From Adlercreutzia rubneri (GTDB taxonomy: Bacteria > Actinomycetota > Coriobacteriia > Coriobacteriales > Eggerthellaceae), in assembly GCF_009755265.1 (NCBI RefSeq), contig NZ_WPOO01000003.1, positions 62,001-126,000 of the forward strand: DNA of 64,000 nucleotides, given 5' to 3'. Both the position numbers and the translations under genes were made by a program. Positions 17,792-26,583 of this stretch are shown piece by piece (the first letter of the stretch is position 1; the number at the start of each line of letters is the position of its first letter). Below the pieces are notes generated by a model. The model was given only the letters and a program-made list of their open reading frames with translations. It did no database searches and had not been told where the DNA came from.

Positions 17792-17895
17792 GGGAAGCGC
17801 GAAAGCGGCAAGAGGGGCAGTATGGGCACCGAGGCGGCACAAGCCGCCCCGGGCGCGGAGAAGCGCCCACGTGCAACGACCCCAAGGAGGGAAAC

Positions 17896-19593
17896 ATGGA
17901 GAACATGGATCGACGGACGTTCCTCAAGGGCGGGGCCGGCCTGGCGGCGGGCGCCGCACTTCTGGGCGCCGCCGGCTGCGCCCCGTCGACTCCGGCAGCC
18001 AACGACGCGCTCGCCAGCACGGCGGCCGGCGAGCTGCCGGCCGACCTCAAGGAGAGCGACTTCGAGTTCAGCATCGTGGAACGCGAGCCCATTACGGAAT
18101 TTGCCGCCGAGGAAACCTACGACATCGTCGTAGTAGGCGCGGGCTGTGCCGGCGTGCCCGCCGTGCTCACCGCCGTGGAGGAGGGCGCGAAGGTGGCCTG
18201 CCTCCAGAAGGAGGCCACGGTCTCGGCCAACGGCAACGGCTGCTCCTTCGTCGTAAAGGCCCACTCGAACCCCGCCGGCATCGTGCGGTGGCGCAGCGAC
18301 TGGGCCCGCCTCAACGACTGGCGCATCAACAACGAGCTGTTCAACTACTATGTGGAATATGCCGAGGAGGCCGTGCCCTGGGTTATCAGCCAGGGACGCT
18401 CGGTCGGCATCGAGCCCATCGAGTTCCTCACCGACAGCTCCATCCGCTACGACGATGGCGGCGTCGTCGCCGTGTGCGATGCCACCCAGGCCTCGAACCA
18501 GGATCTTATGGTGGCCCTGGCCCAGAAGGCGGCCGAGGGCGGCGCCACGTTCTACTACGAGACCCCCTGCGTGCAGCTGGTCCAGGAGGAGGACGGCACC
18601 GTAACGGGCGCCATCGGCAAGCAAAAGGACGGCAGCTACGTCAAGCTCAACGCCACCAAGGGCGTCGTGCTGGCCGCCGGCGACTACATGAACAACGAGT
18701 CCATGGTGGACCGCAATTTGCGCGACGCCGCCATGTTCCCCCTGTGCCTGGTGAACCACACCGGCGACGGCCACATCCTCGGTATTCTGGCGGGCGGCCG
18801 CATGGCGCCCCTCGGCCATGCGCGGCAGATCCACACCAACTACATCGGCCCCTTTATGTTCTACCCCTTCCTGGCCCTCGATGTCCACGGCAAGCGCTTC
18901 TGCAACGAGACCATCCCCATGAGCAGCCTGAACATCTCCATGTCCGCCACTTACAAGCCCGAGGACCGCGGCATCCACTTCCGCATTTTCGACTCTAAGA
19001 CCGAGGGCGCCGTGGAGGGCATTCCCGGCGTGCCGCCGGTGGCCCTCGTGGGCGAGGGAAGCGCCTGGATGGATCCGGAAACGGTGGTATCGGGCAACAC
19101 CCTGGAGGAGCTCTGCGAGGCGGCGGGCATTCCCGTGGCCGACGGCGTCGCCAGCATCGAGCGCTACAACGAGCTGTGCGCCAAGGGCTGCGACGACGAC
19201 TTCGGCGTCGCCGGATCCGATATGGCGGCCATCGACACTCCCCCCTTCTTCTGCATCAAGGGCGATGTGGGCATGTCGGGCATCAACGCCGGCGTCATGG
19301 TGGACAACCGCTACCGGGTGATCGACACCGAGGGCGCCCCCATCCCGGGCCTGTACGCCGCCGGCATCCAGGCGGGCAACCCCTGCGGCGGCATCAACTG
19401 GAGCATGCCGGGCGGTTTCTCGAACTCGCACATCTTCACCGCCGGGCGCTACACGGTCATCCACGCGCTGACCGGCGACATGACGCCCGCCCACCCGGCG
19501 AGCTTCGAGGACCTCGCCGACTCCTTCGTCGGTGAAGACGGCGGCTACGCCTGGGACAGCCCCCTCTGCGCCACGGCTATTACCGTCTGGTAA
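17896..19593 (+). CDS. Tat-exported FAD-dependent reductase (fumarate reductase/urocanate reductase-like flavoprotein)
   Basis: 565 residues from the ATG at 17896 behind AAGGAGG. The N-terminus MENMDRRTFLKGGAGLA is a twin-arginine signal, and AAGC near residue 33 could be a lipobox. FAD-binding motifs are VVGAGCAGVPAV (about residue 79), AAGDYMNNESM, and the C-terminal GINAGVMVDN and GLYAAGIQAGNPCGGINW. This is the FAD-binding-2 family (fumarate, urocanate or cinnamate-type reductases), but no heme or FMN domain is fused, so electrons must come from a separate carrier. The LuxR-type regulator gene is convergent just downstream. Physiological acceptor unknown. Confidence 0.88.
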   Translation: MENMDRRTFLKGGAGLAAGAALLGAAGCAPSTPAANDALASTAAGELPADLKESDFEFSIVEREPITEFAAEETYDIVVVGAGCAGVPAVLTAVEEGAKVACLQKEATVSANGNGCSFVVKAHSNPAGIVRWRSDWARLNDWRINNELFNYYVEYAEEAVPWVISQGRSVGIEPIEFLTDSSIRYDDGGVVAVCDATQASNQDLMVALAQKAAEGGATFYYETPCVQLVQEEDGTVTGAIGKQKDGSYVKLNATKGVVLAAGDYMNNESMVDRNLRDAAMFPLCLVNHTGDGHILGILAGGRMAPLGHARQIHTNYIGPFMFYPFLALDVHGKRFCNETIPMSSLNISMSATYKPEDRGIHFRIFDSKTEGAVEGIPGVPPVALVGEGSAWMDPETVVSGNTLEELCEAAGIPVADGVASIERYNELCAKGCDDDFGVAGSDMAAIDTPPFFCIKGDVGMSGINAGVMVDNRYRVIDTEGAPIPGLYAAGIQAGNPCGGINWSMPGGFSNSHIFTAGRYTVIHALTGDMTPAHPASFEDLADSFVGEDGGYAWDSPLCATAITVW

Positions 19594-19620
19594 GCCAAGA
19601 ACCCCTCGTCCCTCCCTTTG

Positions 19621-19652
19621 CGACCGGGCCCCTCAGCGGGCCCGGTCGTTTC
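19621..19652. terminator. bidirectional terminator hairpin
   Basis: CGACCGGGCCC (19621-19631) pairs with GGGCCCGGTCG (19638-19648), then TTTCC on the plus strand. It overlaps the stop of the convergent LuxR gene and should end the FAD reductase transcript. Confidence 0.75.
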
Positions 19653-21072
19653 CATTCGCGGCCTCGTTAACCATGTCGATCAGCTCCTGGCGCGAGTGCA
19701 CGCCGAGCTTCCGATAGAGGCTCTTCGCGTAGGTCTGCACGCTGCTCACCGAAAGGAACAGGCGCTCGGCGATCTTTTTCTGGGTGTTGCCGCGATAGAG
19801 CAGCCCGAGCACCTCCCCCTCCCGCTCGCTCAGCCCATGGGCATCGGCCATGGCGGCGAGAATCTCCGATACATCGGCGGCGCCTGCAGCGCATTCGGAG
19901 CTTGCGGGCTCGACACCGTCAGGGCGCAGGCGCACGAACCAGAGCATCCCCAGCGTCATGGCGAAGGCCGTGACGAGCATGACGGCGTTGACCACCGAGT
20001 CCATCTGTCCGGGAGAGAGCCCGATAAGCCCGACGGTATGGATGGCGCAGTCGACGGCCACGATGAGCATGGGCGCAGCGACCGCAGCCAGCCACCAAGG
20101 GAGGTCCCGCGCTCCCATGCCCTCTTGAACCGCCACCCACAGCAGCGTGATGGCCATGGGGCGACTTGACAGGATCAAGGCCCGGCACAGCACAGCCAAC
20201 GGCGAGTAGAGCAGGGCGGTGCAGTAGAGACAGGCGATGCAGAGGATGAAGAAGCCGAGCCACGGAAAGGCCGCGCGCCGCTGCCGCCATGCGGCGAGGG
20301 TGAAGAGGCAGAAGGCCGGATAGAGCACGAGGGCGAAGGCACAGTGAATCCATCCATCGGAAAACCAGGTCTCGCCCCGAGCCACCGACGAGAGGCTCAT
20401 GAACGCCCCGCTTCCCAGTAGGTAGCAAAGCAGAATGGCCGTCGCGGGCACGGCGGCGCGCCCCGAAAGGGACGGCGCGAGGCGGGACGGAAGCGGTGCT
20501 TTGGGGGCATCGCAGCCAATGTGGCCGAGAATCACCAGGAAGATACTGCTCAGGGCGAACATGAGAGGGTTTGAGATGTCGCCGGTGGGCAGGGGATCCG
20601 TAAGCGCCACGATGGCCTCGCCGATTAGGAACGACAGGAGCAGGGAAAGGGCGAGCACGACGGCGTTGTCCCGAGGGGTCAAGCGCCGCGATGCCGCCGC
20701 GAGGGCCAGGGCAATCACTACGCCGTAAAGCGCCATGATGGCGGGGTAGGCAGCCATCATCCAACGCGGGACCGCTCCGGCATCGGCGCTGGCAACGAGC
20801 GCGGCCGCGCAGGCGAGCAGCAAGGCGCCGGACCCGACGATGGCCGCCGTGCTGCCGGCCACCCGTTCGGCCAGGCTGTCGCGAAACACCACGAGCACCC
20901 CACCCATAAGGGCCATGGTGACGAGCGTGATGAGGTTGCTGGCGAAGACGGGGCCTGCAACGTAGGAGGCATGGGACTCGGGCAGCACGTTCGCCGGGTA
21001 GGGGAACAGCACGAACAGCGACCAAAAGCAGGCGTAGGCCAGCGCGAGCAGCAGGATGCGCAGCTTGTTCAA
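19633..21072 (-). CDS. LuxR-family regulator with multi-pass membrane sensor domain
   Basis: 479 residues from the TTG at 21072, which follows GAGGAGA; an ATG at 21141 is possible but poorly supported. About twelve hydrophobic helices (residues 5 to about 395) precede a C-terminal LuxR/FixJ HTH (LSEREGEVLGLLYRG, then KIAERLFLSVSSVQTYAKSL). This architecture is strongly expanded in Eggerthellaceae and usually adjoins the respiratory reductase it controls. The convergent reductase at 17896 is the likely target. Ligand unknown. Confidence 0.88.
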   Translation of the reverse strand: MNKLRILLLALAYACFWSLFVLFPYPANVLPESHASYVAGPVFASNLITLVTMALMGGVLVVFRDSLAERVAGSTAAIVGSGALLLACAAALVASADAGAVPRWMMAAYPAIMALYGVVIALALAAASRRLTPRDNAVVLALSLLLSFLIGEAIVALTDPLPTGDISNPLMFALSSIFLVILGHIGCDAPKAPLPSRLAPSLSGRAAVPATAILLCYLLGSGAFMSLSSVARGETWFSDGWIHCAFALVLYPAFCLFTLAAWRQRRAAFPWLGFFILCIACLYCTALLYSPLAVLCRALILSSRPMAITLLWVAVQEGMGARDLPWWLAAVAAPMLIVAVDCAIHTVGLIGLSPGQMDSVVNAVMLVTAFAMTLGMLWFVRLRPDGVEPASSECAAGAADVSEILAAMADAHGLSEREGEVLGLLYRGNTQKKIAERLFLSVSSVQTYAKSLYRKLGVHSRQELIDMVNEAANGNDRAR

Positions 21073-21183
21073 CCTCTCTCCTCTCGAATCAGAACCGGTC
21101 GCGCGCGGCCCCATGGGGGCCGCCACCATTATACCCGCCATCTGTCCCCAAGGGGCAAGGCACGTTTCACGAGTCGTCCGCCC

Positions 21184-22044
21184 CTAGCGCTGCCCAGCCT
21201 CGGCCGCCTGCACCACGTGGGCCATAGTGACGCTCGTAGTCACGCCGCCGAGGCCTCGGGGCACCGGCGTGATGGCGCCTTCGGGCCCCAGCACGGGCTC
21301 CACGGCGCCGAAGTCCACATCGCCGCAGAGATTGCCGGCGGCATCGAAGTTGATGCCCACATCGAGCACCGTCTGGCCCGGCGAGAAGTACTCGGGACCG
21401 TAGGCGCGGGCGCGGCCGGTGGCGCACACGACGATGTCGGCCTCGCGGGTGTGGGCGGCCACATCGGCAGTGCGGGAATGGGCCAGCGTCACGGTGGCGT
21501 GGCGCGCCAAGAGCATCATGGCCACCGGACGCCCGATCACGAGGCTGCGCCCGAGCACCACCACTCGCTTGCCCGCAACGGGAATGTCGTAGAAATCCAG
21601 CGTCTCCAGGCAGGCCTGGGCCGTAGCCGGCGGGAAACCCTCGCCGGTATCGGCGAACACGCCGGCCAGCGACGCCGACCCGATGCCGTCGATATCTTTG
21701 GCCGGGGACAGGCGATCGCACACGGCGCGCTCGTCCATCTGCGGCGGAAGCGGACGGAACATAAGGCAGCCGTGGATGCGCGCATCGGCATTCACGAGGT
21801 CGATGACGGCCTCCAGCTCGGCCTGCGTCGCCTCCGTTGGCAGCACGAAACGACGCACGGCGATGCCGTGGAGATCGGCCTGGCGGGCGCAGGTGCGCTC
21901 GTAGGACAAATCGTCGGGCCGCTCCCCCACGCGCACAATGGCGAGCGTCGGCGCCACGCCGTGCGCCCGCAAGCGGTCGATGCGGGGCAGCAGGCGCTCC
22001 CACAGGGCCGAGGATACCTCCTTGCCGTACAGAATCCTCGCCAT
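21184..22044 (-). CDS. folD: FolD-type methylene-THF dehydrogenase (probable monofunctional)
   Basis: 286 residues with the FolD fold: PTLAIVRVG, DLSYERTC, RPLPPQMDE, KDIDGIG, GRSLVIGRPVA and GLGGVTTSVT. In bifunctional FolD the active-site pair is Tyr-x3-Lys; here Y48 is followed at +4 by C52, so the lysine needed for cyclohydrolase chemistry is missing. The gene directly upstream encodes FchA, a separate cyclohydrolase, and the two overlap by one base (TGATG). I therefore infer that this protein performs only the NAD(P)-dependent dehydrogenase step. Confidence 0.9.
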   Translation of the reverse strand: MARILYGKEVSSALWERLLPRIDRLRAHGVAPTLAIVRVGERPDDLSYERTCARQADLHGIAVRRFVLPTEATQAELEAVIDLVNADARIHGCLMFRPLPPQMDERAVCDRLSPAKDIDGIGSASLAGVFADTGEGFPPATAQACLETLDFYDIPVAGKRVVVLGRSLVIGRPVAMMLLARHATVTLAHSRTADVAAHTREADIVVCATGRARAYGPEYFSPGQTVLDVGINFDAAGNLCGDVDFGAVEPVLGPEGAITPVPRGLGGVTTSVTMAHVVQAAEAGQR

Positions 22045-22658
22045 CAGCTAAGCCTCTTCACGACATCGGCGTACACCTCATCGGCCATGGCGCCCCCTGC
22101 GGCGAGAAGGTCCTCCATCTGATTGCGGTAGACGTCGGCCCGCTCGACATCATCCATGGAGCCGATGTTGATGACCACGTTCAGGCTCGCCGCCATAAGC
22201 GCTGCTTTGGCGAGCACGGCGCCCGCCCCGGCATCCGAGAGAGCCAGCACCGAGCCGTGCCGGGCCACGAACACGCAGGACTCGATGACCTGCAGGCAGC
22301 AGGCCATGATCTCAAGCGGCACCTCGCAGGCGCCCACGAGCGCCTTCTGCAGCGCCGCGTTCTGGGCCGCACGCTCAGCATCGGTGTCCTTGGGCATCCC
22401 GTAAGCGGCAGCGAGGGGTTCGAAGGCGCGAGCGTCCTCGTCGATGAGCGACAGCAGGTGCGCCCGCGTGTCGTCCAGCTCGACGAGCTCGGCCCGCATC
22501 CGCTCCTCGACATCGGCGTACTTCTTCTTGCCCACGGTGAGGTTGCCCACCATGGAAGCCAGCGCCGACGCAAGCGCCCCCGCATAGGCCGAGGCCCCGC
22601 CTCCACCGGGAGTCGGGGCCTTTGAAGCCAGCGCCTCCACAAACTCGGTATCGACCAC
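22044..22658 (-). CDS. fchA: FchA-type methenyltetrahydrofolate cyclohydrolase (cyclodeaminase/cyclohydrolase family)
   Basis: 204 residues, mostly helical, from a GTG behind GAAGG. The PTPGGGGASAYAGALASALA opening is the family signature. VGKKKY and NVVINIGSM are also conserved. The family includes clostridial methenyl-THF cyclohydrolase and formimino-THF cyclodeaminase. Lying between fhs and folD without a histidine-degradation gene, it is best read as the cyclohydrolase linking formyl-THF to methylene-THF. Confidence 0.9.
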   Translation of the reverse strand: MVDTEFVEALASKAPTPGGGGASAYAGALASALASMVGNLTVGKKKYADVEERMRAELVELDDTRAHLLSLIDEDARAFEPLAAAYGMPKDTDAERAAQNAALQKALVGACEVPLEIMACCLQVIESCVFVARHGSVLALSDAGAGAVLAKAALMAASLNVVINIGSMDDVERADVYRNQMEDLLAAGGAMADEVYADVVKRLS

Positions 22659-22683
22659 GCAAACCCTTCTTTCCGAAAGAGCA

Positions 22684-22811
22684 GGGCTCGGACTCGGTGC
22701 GGTGGTACCGCGCGCAGTTCATTGAAGTGCACGAAGCACGTCCGGAGCAGAACTCCGACGGTGCACTTCAATGTTGTTTGAGCACGGCACTTCCGCTCCG
22801 AATCCGAGCCC
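22684..22811. repeat. 128-bp imperfect palindrome between fhs and fchA
   Basis: The outer arms GGGCTCGGACTCGG and CCGAATCCGAGCCC pair with one mismatch. The inner arms ATTGAAGTGCAC and GTGCACTTCAAT pair perfectly, and the core CGTCCGGAG / CTCCGACG closes around CAGAA. Symmetry centre is near 22748. It may be a MITE-like insertion or a structured RNA controlling fchA-folD expression. No flanking target duplication is obvious. Confidence 0.75.
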
Positions 22812-22828
22812 GGACAACTACGTAAATG

Positions 22829-24517
22829 CTAGAACAACCCCGTGATCGTGCCGTCTTCCATCACATCGATCTTATGGGCGGCGGGGGCCTTCCCCAAGCC
22901 AGGCATGGTCATGATGGAGCCGGTGAGCGCCACGATGAAGCCGGCGCCGGCGGACACCTTCACCTGGCGCACCGTGATCTGGAAATCGCGGGGAGCGCCC
23001 AGCTTGGTGGCGTCGTCCGAGAACGAGTACTGGGTCTTGGCCATGCACACGGGCATCTCTCCGAAGCCCAGGGCCTCCAGCTGCGCGATCTCCTTCTGCG
23101 CCGCGGGCTCGAACACCACGCCGTCGGCATGGTAGACGCGCTTGGCAATGGCCTCGATCTTCTCGGCGATGGACAGGTCGTCCTCGTAGGAGAACGTGAA
23201 GGTGTCGGCGGAGCGCCCGGCCTCATCCCCGTTCTCGCACAAGGCCACCACCTCATCGGCCAGGGCCAGGCCGCCCTCGCCACCGCGCGCCCACACCTCG
23301 GACAAAGCCACGTTCACGCCCAGCTCGCGGCACTTGGCTTCCACCAGGTCCAGCTCGGCCTTGGTGTCGGTCGGGAAGGCGTTGATGGCCACCACGCAGG
23401 GCAGGTTGTACACGTTGGTGATGTTCTCCACGTGCTGCAGCAAATTCGGCAGGCCCGCCTCCAGCGCCTCCAGGTTCTCCTCGTTGAGATCGGCCTTGGC
23501 CACGCCGCCGTGGTTCTTCAGCGCGCGCACCGTGGCGACGACCACCACCGCATCGGGCTTAAGGCCGGCGAGGCGGCACTTGATGTCGAGGAACTTCTCC
23601 GCGCCCAGATCGGCGCCGAAACCAGCCTCAGTGACGCAGTAGTCGCCGAGCGCCATGGCCATGCGCGTGGCCATGATGGAGTTGCAGCCGTGGGCGATGT
23701 TGGCGAAGGGACCGCCGTGGACGAAGGCCGGGGTACCCTCGAGCGTCTGCACGAGGTTCGGCTTTAGGGCGTCCTTCAGCAGCGCGGCCATGGCGCCTTC
23801 GGCCTTCAGATCGTGGGCTGTGACGGGTTTGTCGTCGTAGGTGTAGCCGACCACGATACGGCCCAGGCGCTCCTTCAGGTCGGTGATGGAGGTGGCCAAG
23901 CAGAAGATGGCCATGACCTCGCTGGCCACGGTGATGTCGAAGCCGTCCTCGCGGGGCACGCCGTGGGCTTTGCCGCCCAGGCCGTCCACGATGTGGCGCA
24001 GCTGGCGGTCGTTCATGTCCACCACGCGCTTCCACGTGATCTTGCGCACGTCGATGTTGAGCTCGTTGCCGTTCTGGATGTGCGCATCCAGAAGCGCCGC
24101 GAGCAGGTTGTTGGCCGCGCCGATGGCGTGGAAGTCGCCCGTGAAGTGCAGGTTGATGTCTTCCATGGGAATAACCTGGGCGTAGCCGCCACCGGCCGCG
24201 CCGCCCTTGATGCCGAACACTGGCCCCAGCGACGGCTCGCGCAGCGCCACGACCACGTTCTTGCCGCGCAGCGAAAGCGCATCGGCCAGGCCCACCGTCG
24301 TGGTGGTCTTGCCCTCTCCGGCCGGCGTGGGATTGATTGCGGTCACCAGGATGAGCTTGCCCGGGGCGTGCTCCTCCTCGCGCAGCAGGTTGTAATCGAC
24401 CTTCGCCTTGTAGTTTCCGTACAGCTCAAGGTACTTTTCGTCGACGCCGGCAATGGCAGCGATCTCGCCAATAGGTTTCGGTTCGGTCGCCTGGGCAATT
24501 TCAATGTCGGTCAACAC
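22829..24517 (-). CDS. fhs: Fhs, formate-tetrahydrofolate ligase
   Basis: 562 residues from the GTG at 24517 (AGAAGG seven bases before); a TTG three bases later is an alternative. The P-loop-like TPAGEGKTTTTVGL, then EPSLGPVFGIKGGAAGGG and FVHGGPFANIAHG, are diagnostic. It makes 10-formyl-THF from formate, ATP and THF. Length matches the family (about 555). The 69-codon extension to 24724 has no support. Confidence 0.96.
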   Translation of the reverse strand: MLTDIEIAQATEPKPIGEIAAIAGVDEKYLELYGNYKAKVDYNLLREEEHAPGKLILVTAINPTPAGEGKTTTTVGLADALSLRGKNVVVALREPSLGPVFGIKGGAAGGGYAQVIPMEDINLHFTGDFHAIGAANNLLAALLDAHIQNGNELNIDVRKITWKRVVDMNDRQLRHIVDGLGGKAHGVPREDGFDITVASEVMAIFCLATSITDLKERLGRIVVGYTYDDKPVTAHDLKAEGAMAALLKDALKPNLVQTLEGTPAFVHGGPFANIAHGCNSIMATRMAMALGDYCVTEAGFGADLGAEKFLDIKCRLAGLKPDAVVVVATVRALKNHGGVAKADLNEENLEALEAGLPNLLQHVENITNVYNLPCVVAINAFPTDTKAELDLVEAKCRELGVNVALSEVWARGGEGGLALADEVVALCENGDEAGRSADTFTFSYEDDLSIAEKIEAIAKRVYHADGVVFEPAAQKEIAQLEALGFGEMPVCMAKTQYSFSDDATKLGAPRDFQITVRQVKVSAGAGFIVALTGSIMTMPGLGKAPAAHKIDVMEDGTITGLF

Positions 24518-24730
24518 GTCGGGCCCTTCTTTCTCATGTCGCGGCGCGCAGGCGTACCTGGCAGCCTCATCGATAGATGGCGCAGCGCCGGCGGAAGGAA
24601 TCGTCCTGCCGACCAAACGCTGACGCTCCCATTCTAGCGATGCGGCCGCGCCCCGTCGCCCCTCTATCCCCAAAGGGCGCAACTTCCCCTCATTGCGGGG
24701 ATTCCCGAAGGCATCCGCGCCCAACAGCCC

Positions 24731-25501
24731 CTAGCGGTAGGCGCGATCGGCGATAAGGCGCAGGCCTTCCAGCGTCAGCTCGGTGTTCACCTCGTCGATG
24801 GTACTCGAGTAGCGCTCGACGACCGGCGCCAGACCGCCCGTGGCGATGACCTTTGCCGGATAGCCCAGCTGGTCGAAGATGCGGCGCACCAGCCCGTCCA
24901 CCCGGTCGGCCTCTCCCAACATGATACCCGATTGGATGGCCTCCACCGTGTTGGTGCCGATGACCGCCGGCGGTGCCACCAGCGCGATGTCCGGCAGCTG
25001 AGCGCCGTGAGTGAACAGCGCGTTGGCCGAAGTCTGCACGCCCGGCGCGATAACGCCGCCGCGGAAGCGGCCGTCGCGATCGATGACCTCGATGTTCGTG
25101 GCCGTTCCGAAGTCGACCACCACCACCGGCGCCCCGTAAAGCGCCCGGGCCGCCACCGCGTCGGCCACCCGGTCGGCACCGATCTCGCGGGGGTTGGGGT
25201 AATCGGCGTCGAAAAGGCCCTCGGCCGTCTCGGCATTGCACACCAGCGACCGCGCGCCGGTGGCGTCCTTGATGGCCTGCATCCAGGCCTTGGTCAGCTG
25301 GGGCACCACCGAGGCGACCGCCGAGGCGCGCACCTGGGAAAGATCGAGGCCCTCGAGGGAAAACAACGTGGAGAAGACGATGCGCAGCTCGTCGGCCGCC
25401 GCCTTCCGATTGGTGGCGATTCGCCACATCGCGCGCAGAGAATCCCCCGCGTAGACCCCGATTACGGTATGGGTGTTACCGATGTCAATAGCAAGTAACA
25501 T
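24731..25501 (-). CDS. coaX: CoaX, type III pantothenate kinase
   Basis: 256 residues. The ASKHA phosphate motif MLLAIDIGNTHTVIGVY opens the protein; NPREIGADRVADAVAA and VVDFGTATNIEVID contain the pantothenate- and metal-binding residues. It performs the first step of coenzyme A synthesis. It probably has its own promoter in the 135-base gap shared with the divergent response regulator. Confidence 0.95.
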   Translation of the reverse strand: MLLAIDIGNTHTVIGVYAGDSLRAMWRIATNRKAAADELRIVFSTLFSLEGLDLSQVRASAVASVVPQLTKAWMQAIKDATGARSLVCNAETAEGLFDADYPNPREIGADRVADAVAARALYGAPVVVVDFGTATNIEVIDRDGRFRGGVIAPGVQTSANALFTHGAQLPDIALVAPPAVIGTNTVEAIQSGIMLGEADRVDGLVRRIFDQLGYPAKVIATGGLAPVVERYSSTIDEVNTELTLEGLRLIADRAYR

Positions 25502-25637
25502 AATTATGACAATCTTCCTCAGTTTTCCAGTGAAACGCCCTTGTTTGCGTATAGTTAACGCGTAAGAGATTATAGCAATGTCTCAACGATATGCCCCCGA
25601 CGGGCATTCGTCGATATGACGAGAGAAAGGCAAGACC

Positions 25638-26333
25638 ATGATAGAGACACCGAGCCGCATCCTTGTCGTTGACGACGAGCCTTCCATCACCGAATTCGTC
25701 AGCTACGCGTTGAAAAAGGAGGGCTACGAGACCGACGTCGTCGACAACGGCGAGGACGCCTTCGCGTTGGCAAGCGCCAACAACTATGATCTGTTTATCT
25801 TGGATATCATGCTGCCGGGCATGGACGGCTACGAGCTGTGCCGTCGGCTGCGTTCGAAGACCACGGCCCCCGTGCTGTTCCTTTCCGCCCGCGACACCGA
25901 GCTGGACAAGGTCGTGGGCCTGGAGATCGGCGGCGACGACTACCTCGCCAAGCCCTTCGGCGTGCGCGAGTTGATCGCCCGCGTCCGCGCGCTTCTGCGC
26001 CGCGGCCAGGGCGGCGAGTTCCCCGGCGCGAGCAATTCCATCACCGCTTCGGGCATCACGCTGGACGAGGACGCCCACACCGCCGCCGGCGACCACGGCG
26101 AGATCGACCTGACGCCCCGCGAGTTCGAGCTTCTGGCCTCGCTCATGAAGAACGCCGGCAAGGTGGTCTCCCGCGAGGATCTGCTCCGCGACGCCTGGGG
26201 CTGGGAGTACCTCACCGAGACCAAGACGGTGGACACCCACATCAAGCGTCTGCGCGACAAGATTCACGCCGCCGGCTACGACCCGGCCCTCGTGGAAACG
26301 GTGCGCGGCTACGGCTACCGCTTCAAGGCGTAA
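25638..26333 (+). CDS. OmpR/PhoB-family response regulator (orphan)
   Basis: 231 residues. Receiver: VVDDEPS, phospho-acceptor D56 in FILDIMLPGMDGYE, and LAKPFG. DNA-binding winged helix: LTPREFELLASL and TVDTHIKRLRDKI with YGYRFKA at the end. No histidine kinase lies beside it, so partner and targets are unknown. AAAGGC precedes the ATG and a strong terminator follows. Confidence 0.92.
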   Translation: MIETPSRILVVDDEPSITEFVSYALKKEGYETDVVDNGEDAFALASANNYDLFILDIMLPGMDGYELCRRLRSKTTAPVLFLSARDTELDKVVGLEIGGDDYLAKPFGVRELIARVRALLRRGQGGEFPGASNSITASGITLDEDAHTAAGDHGEIDLTPREFELLASLMKNAGKVVSREDLLRDAWGWEYLTETKTVDTHIKRLRDKIHAAGYDPALVETVRGYGYRFKA

Positions 26334-26361
26334 GCCAACTCGCGAGAAATCTGCTCCCATG

Positions 26362-26395
26362 AAGGGAAGGCTCCCGAGCGGGAGCCTTCCCTTTT
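26362..26395 (+). terminator. intrinsic terminator after the response regulator
   Basis: A 14-bp perfect stem (AAGGGAAGGCTCCC / GGGAGCCTTCCCTT) with loop GAGC, continuing into TT. Confidence 0.85.
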
Positions 26396-26428
26396 AGCGA
26401 CGGGTTTCTACCGACCGTTTTCTAAGGG

Positions 26429-26557
26429 TAAATGCCAGTTCGGCCCCGTTATGGCGTGCTGCGATGCCCGTTAAGGGGTGAAATGGCAAGCAAATGCCAG
26501 TTCGGCCCCGTTATGGCAACACGCGGACGACCATTTCGGGGCCCAACTGGCATTTGC
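26429..26557. repeat. three-copy repeat cluster (two direct, one inverted)
   Basis: AAATGCCAGTTCGGCCCCGT plus TATGGC occurs at 26429-26455 and 26490-26517. An inverted copy (CCATTTCGGGGCCC, then AACTGGCATTTGC) is at 26531-26557. Copies two and three can form a hairpin of about 27 bp. It lies between convergent genes. The layout recurs with different sequences at 31348, 38521 and (two copies) 45555. Confidence 0.8.
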
Positions 26558-26583
26558 TCGAGGATTTAGCAGCGACGAGACGC

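Noticed and set aside
24518..24730. THF riboswitch upstream of fhs
   Set aside because: I could not find the conserved paired elements of the known THF riboswitch; only ordinary GC-rich DNA.
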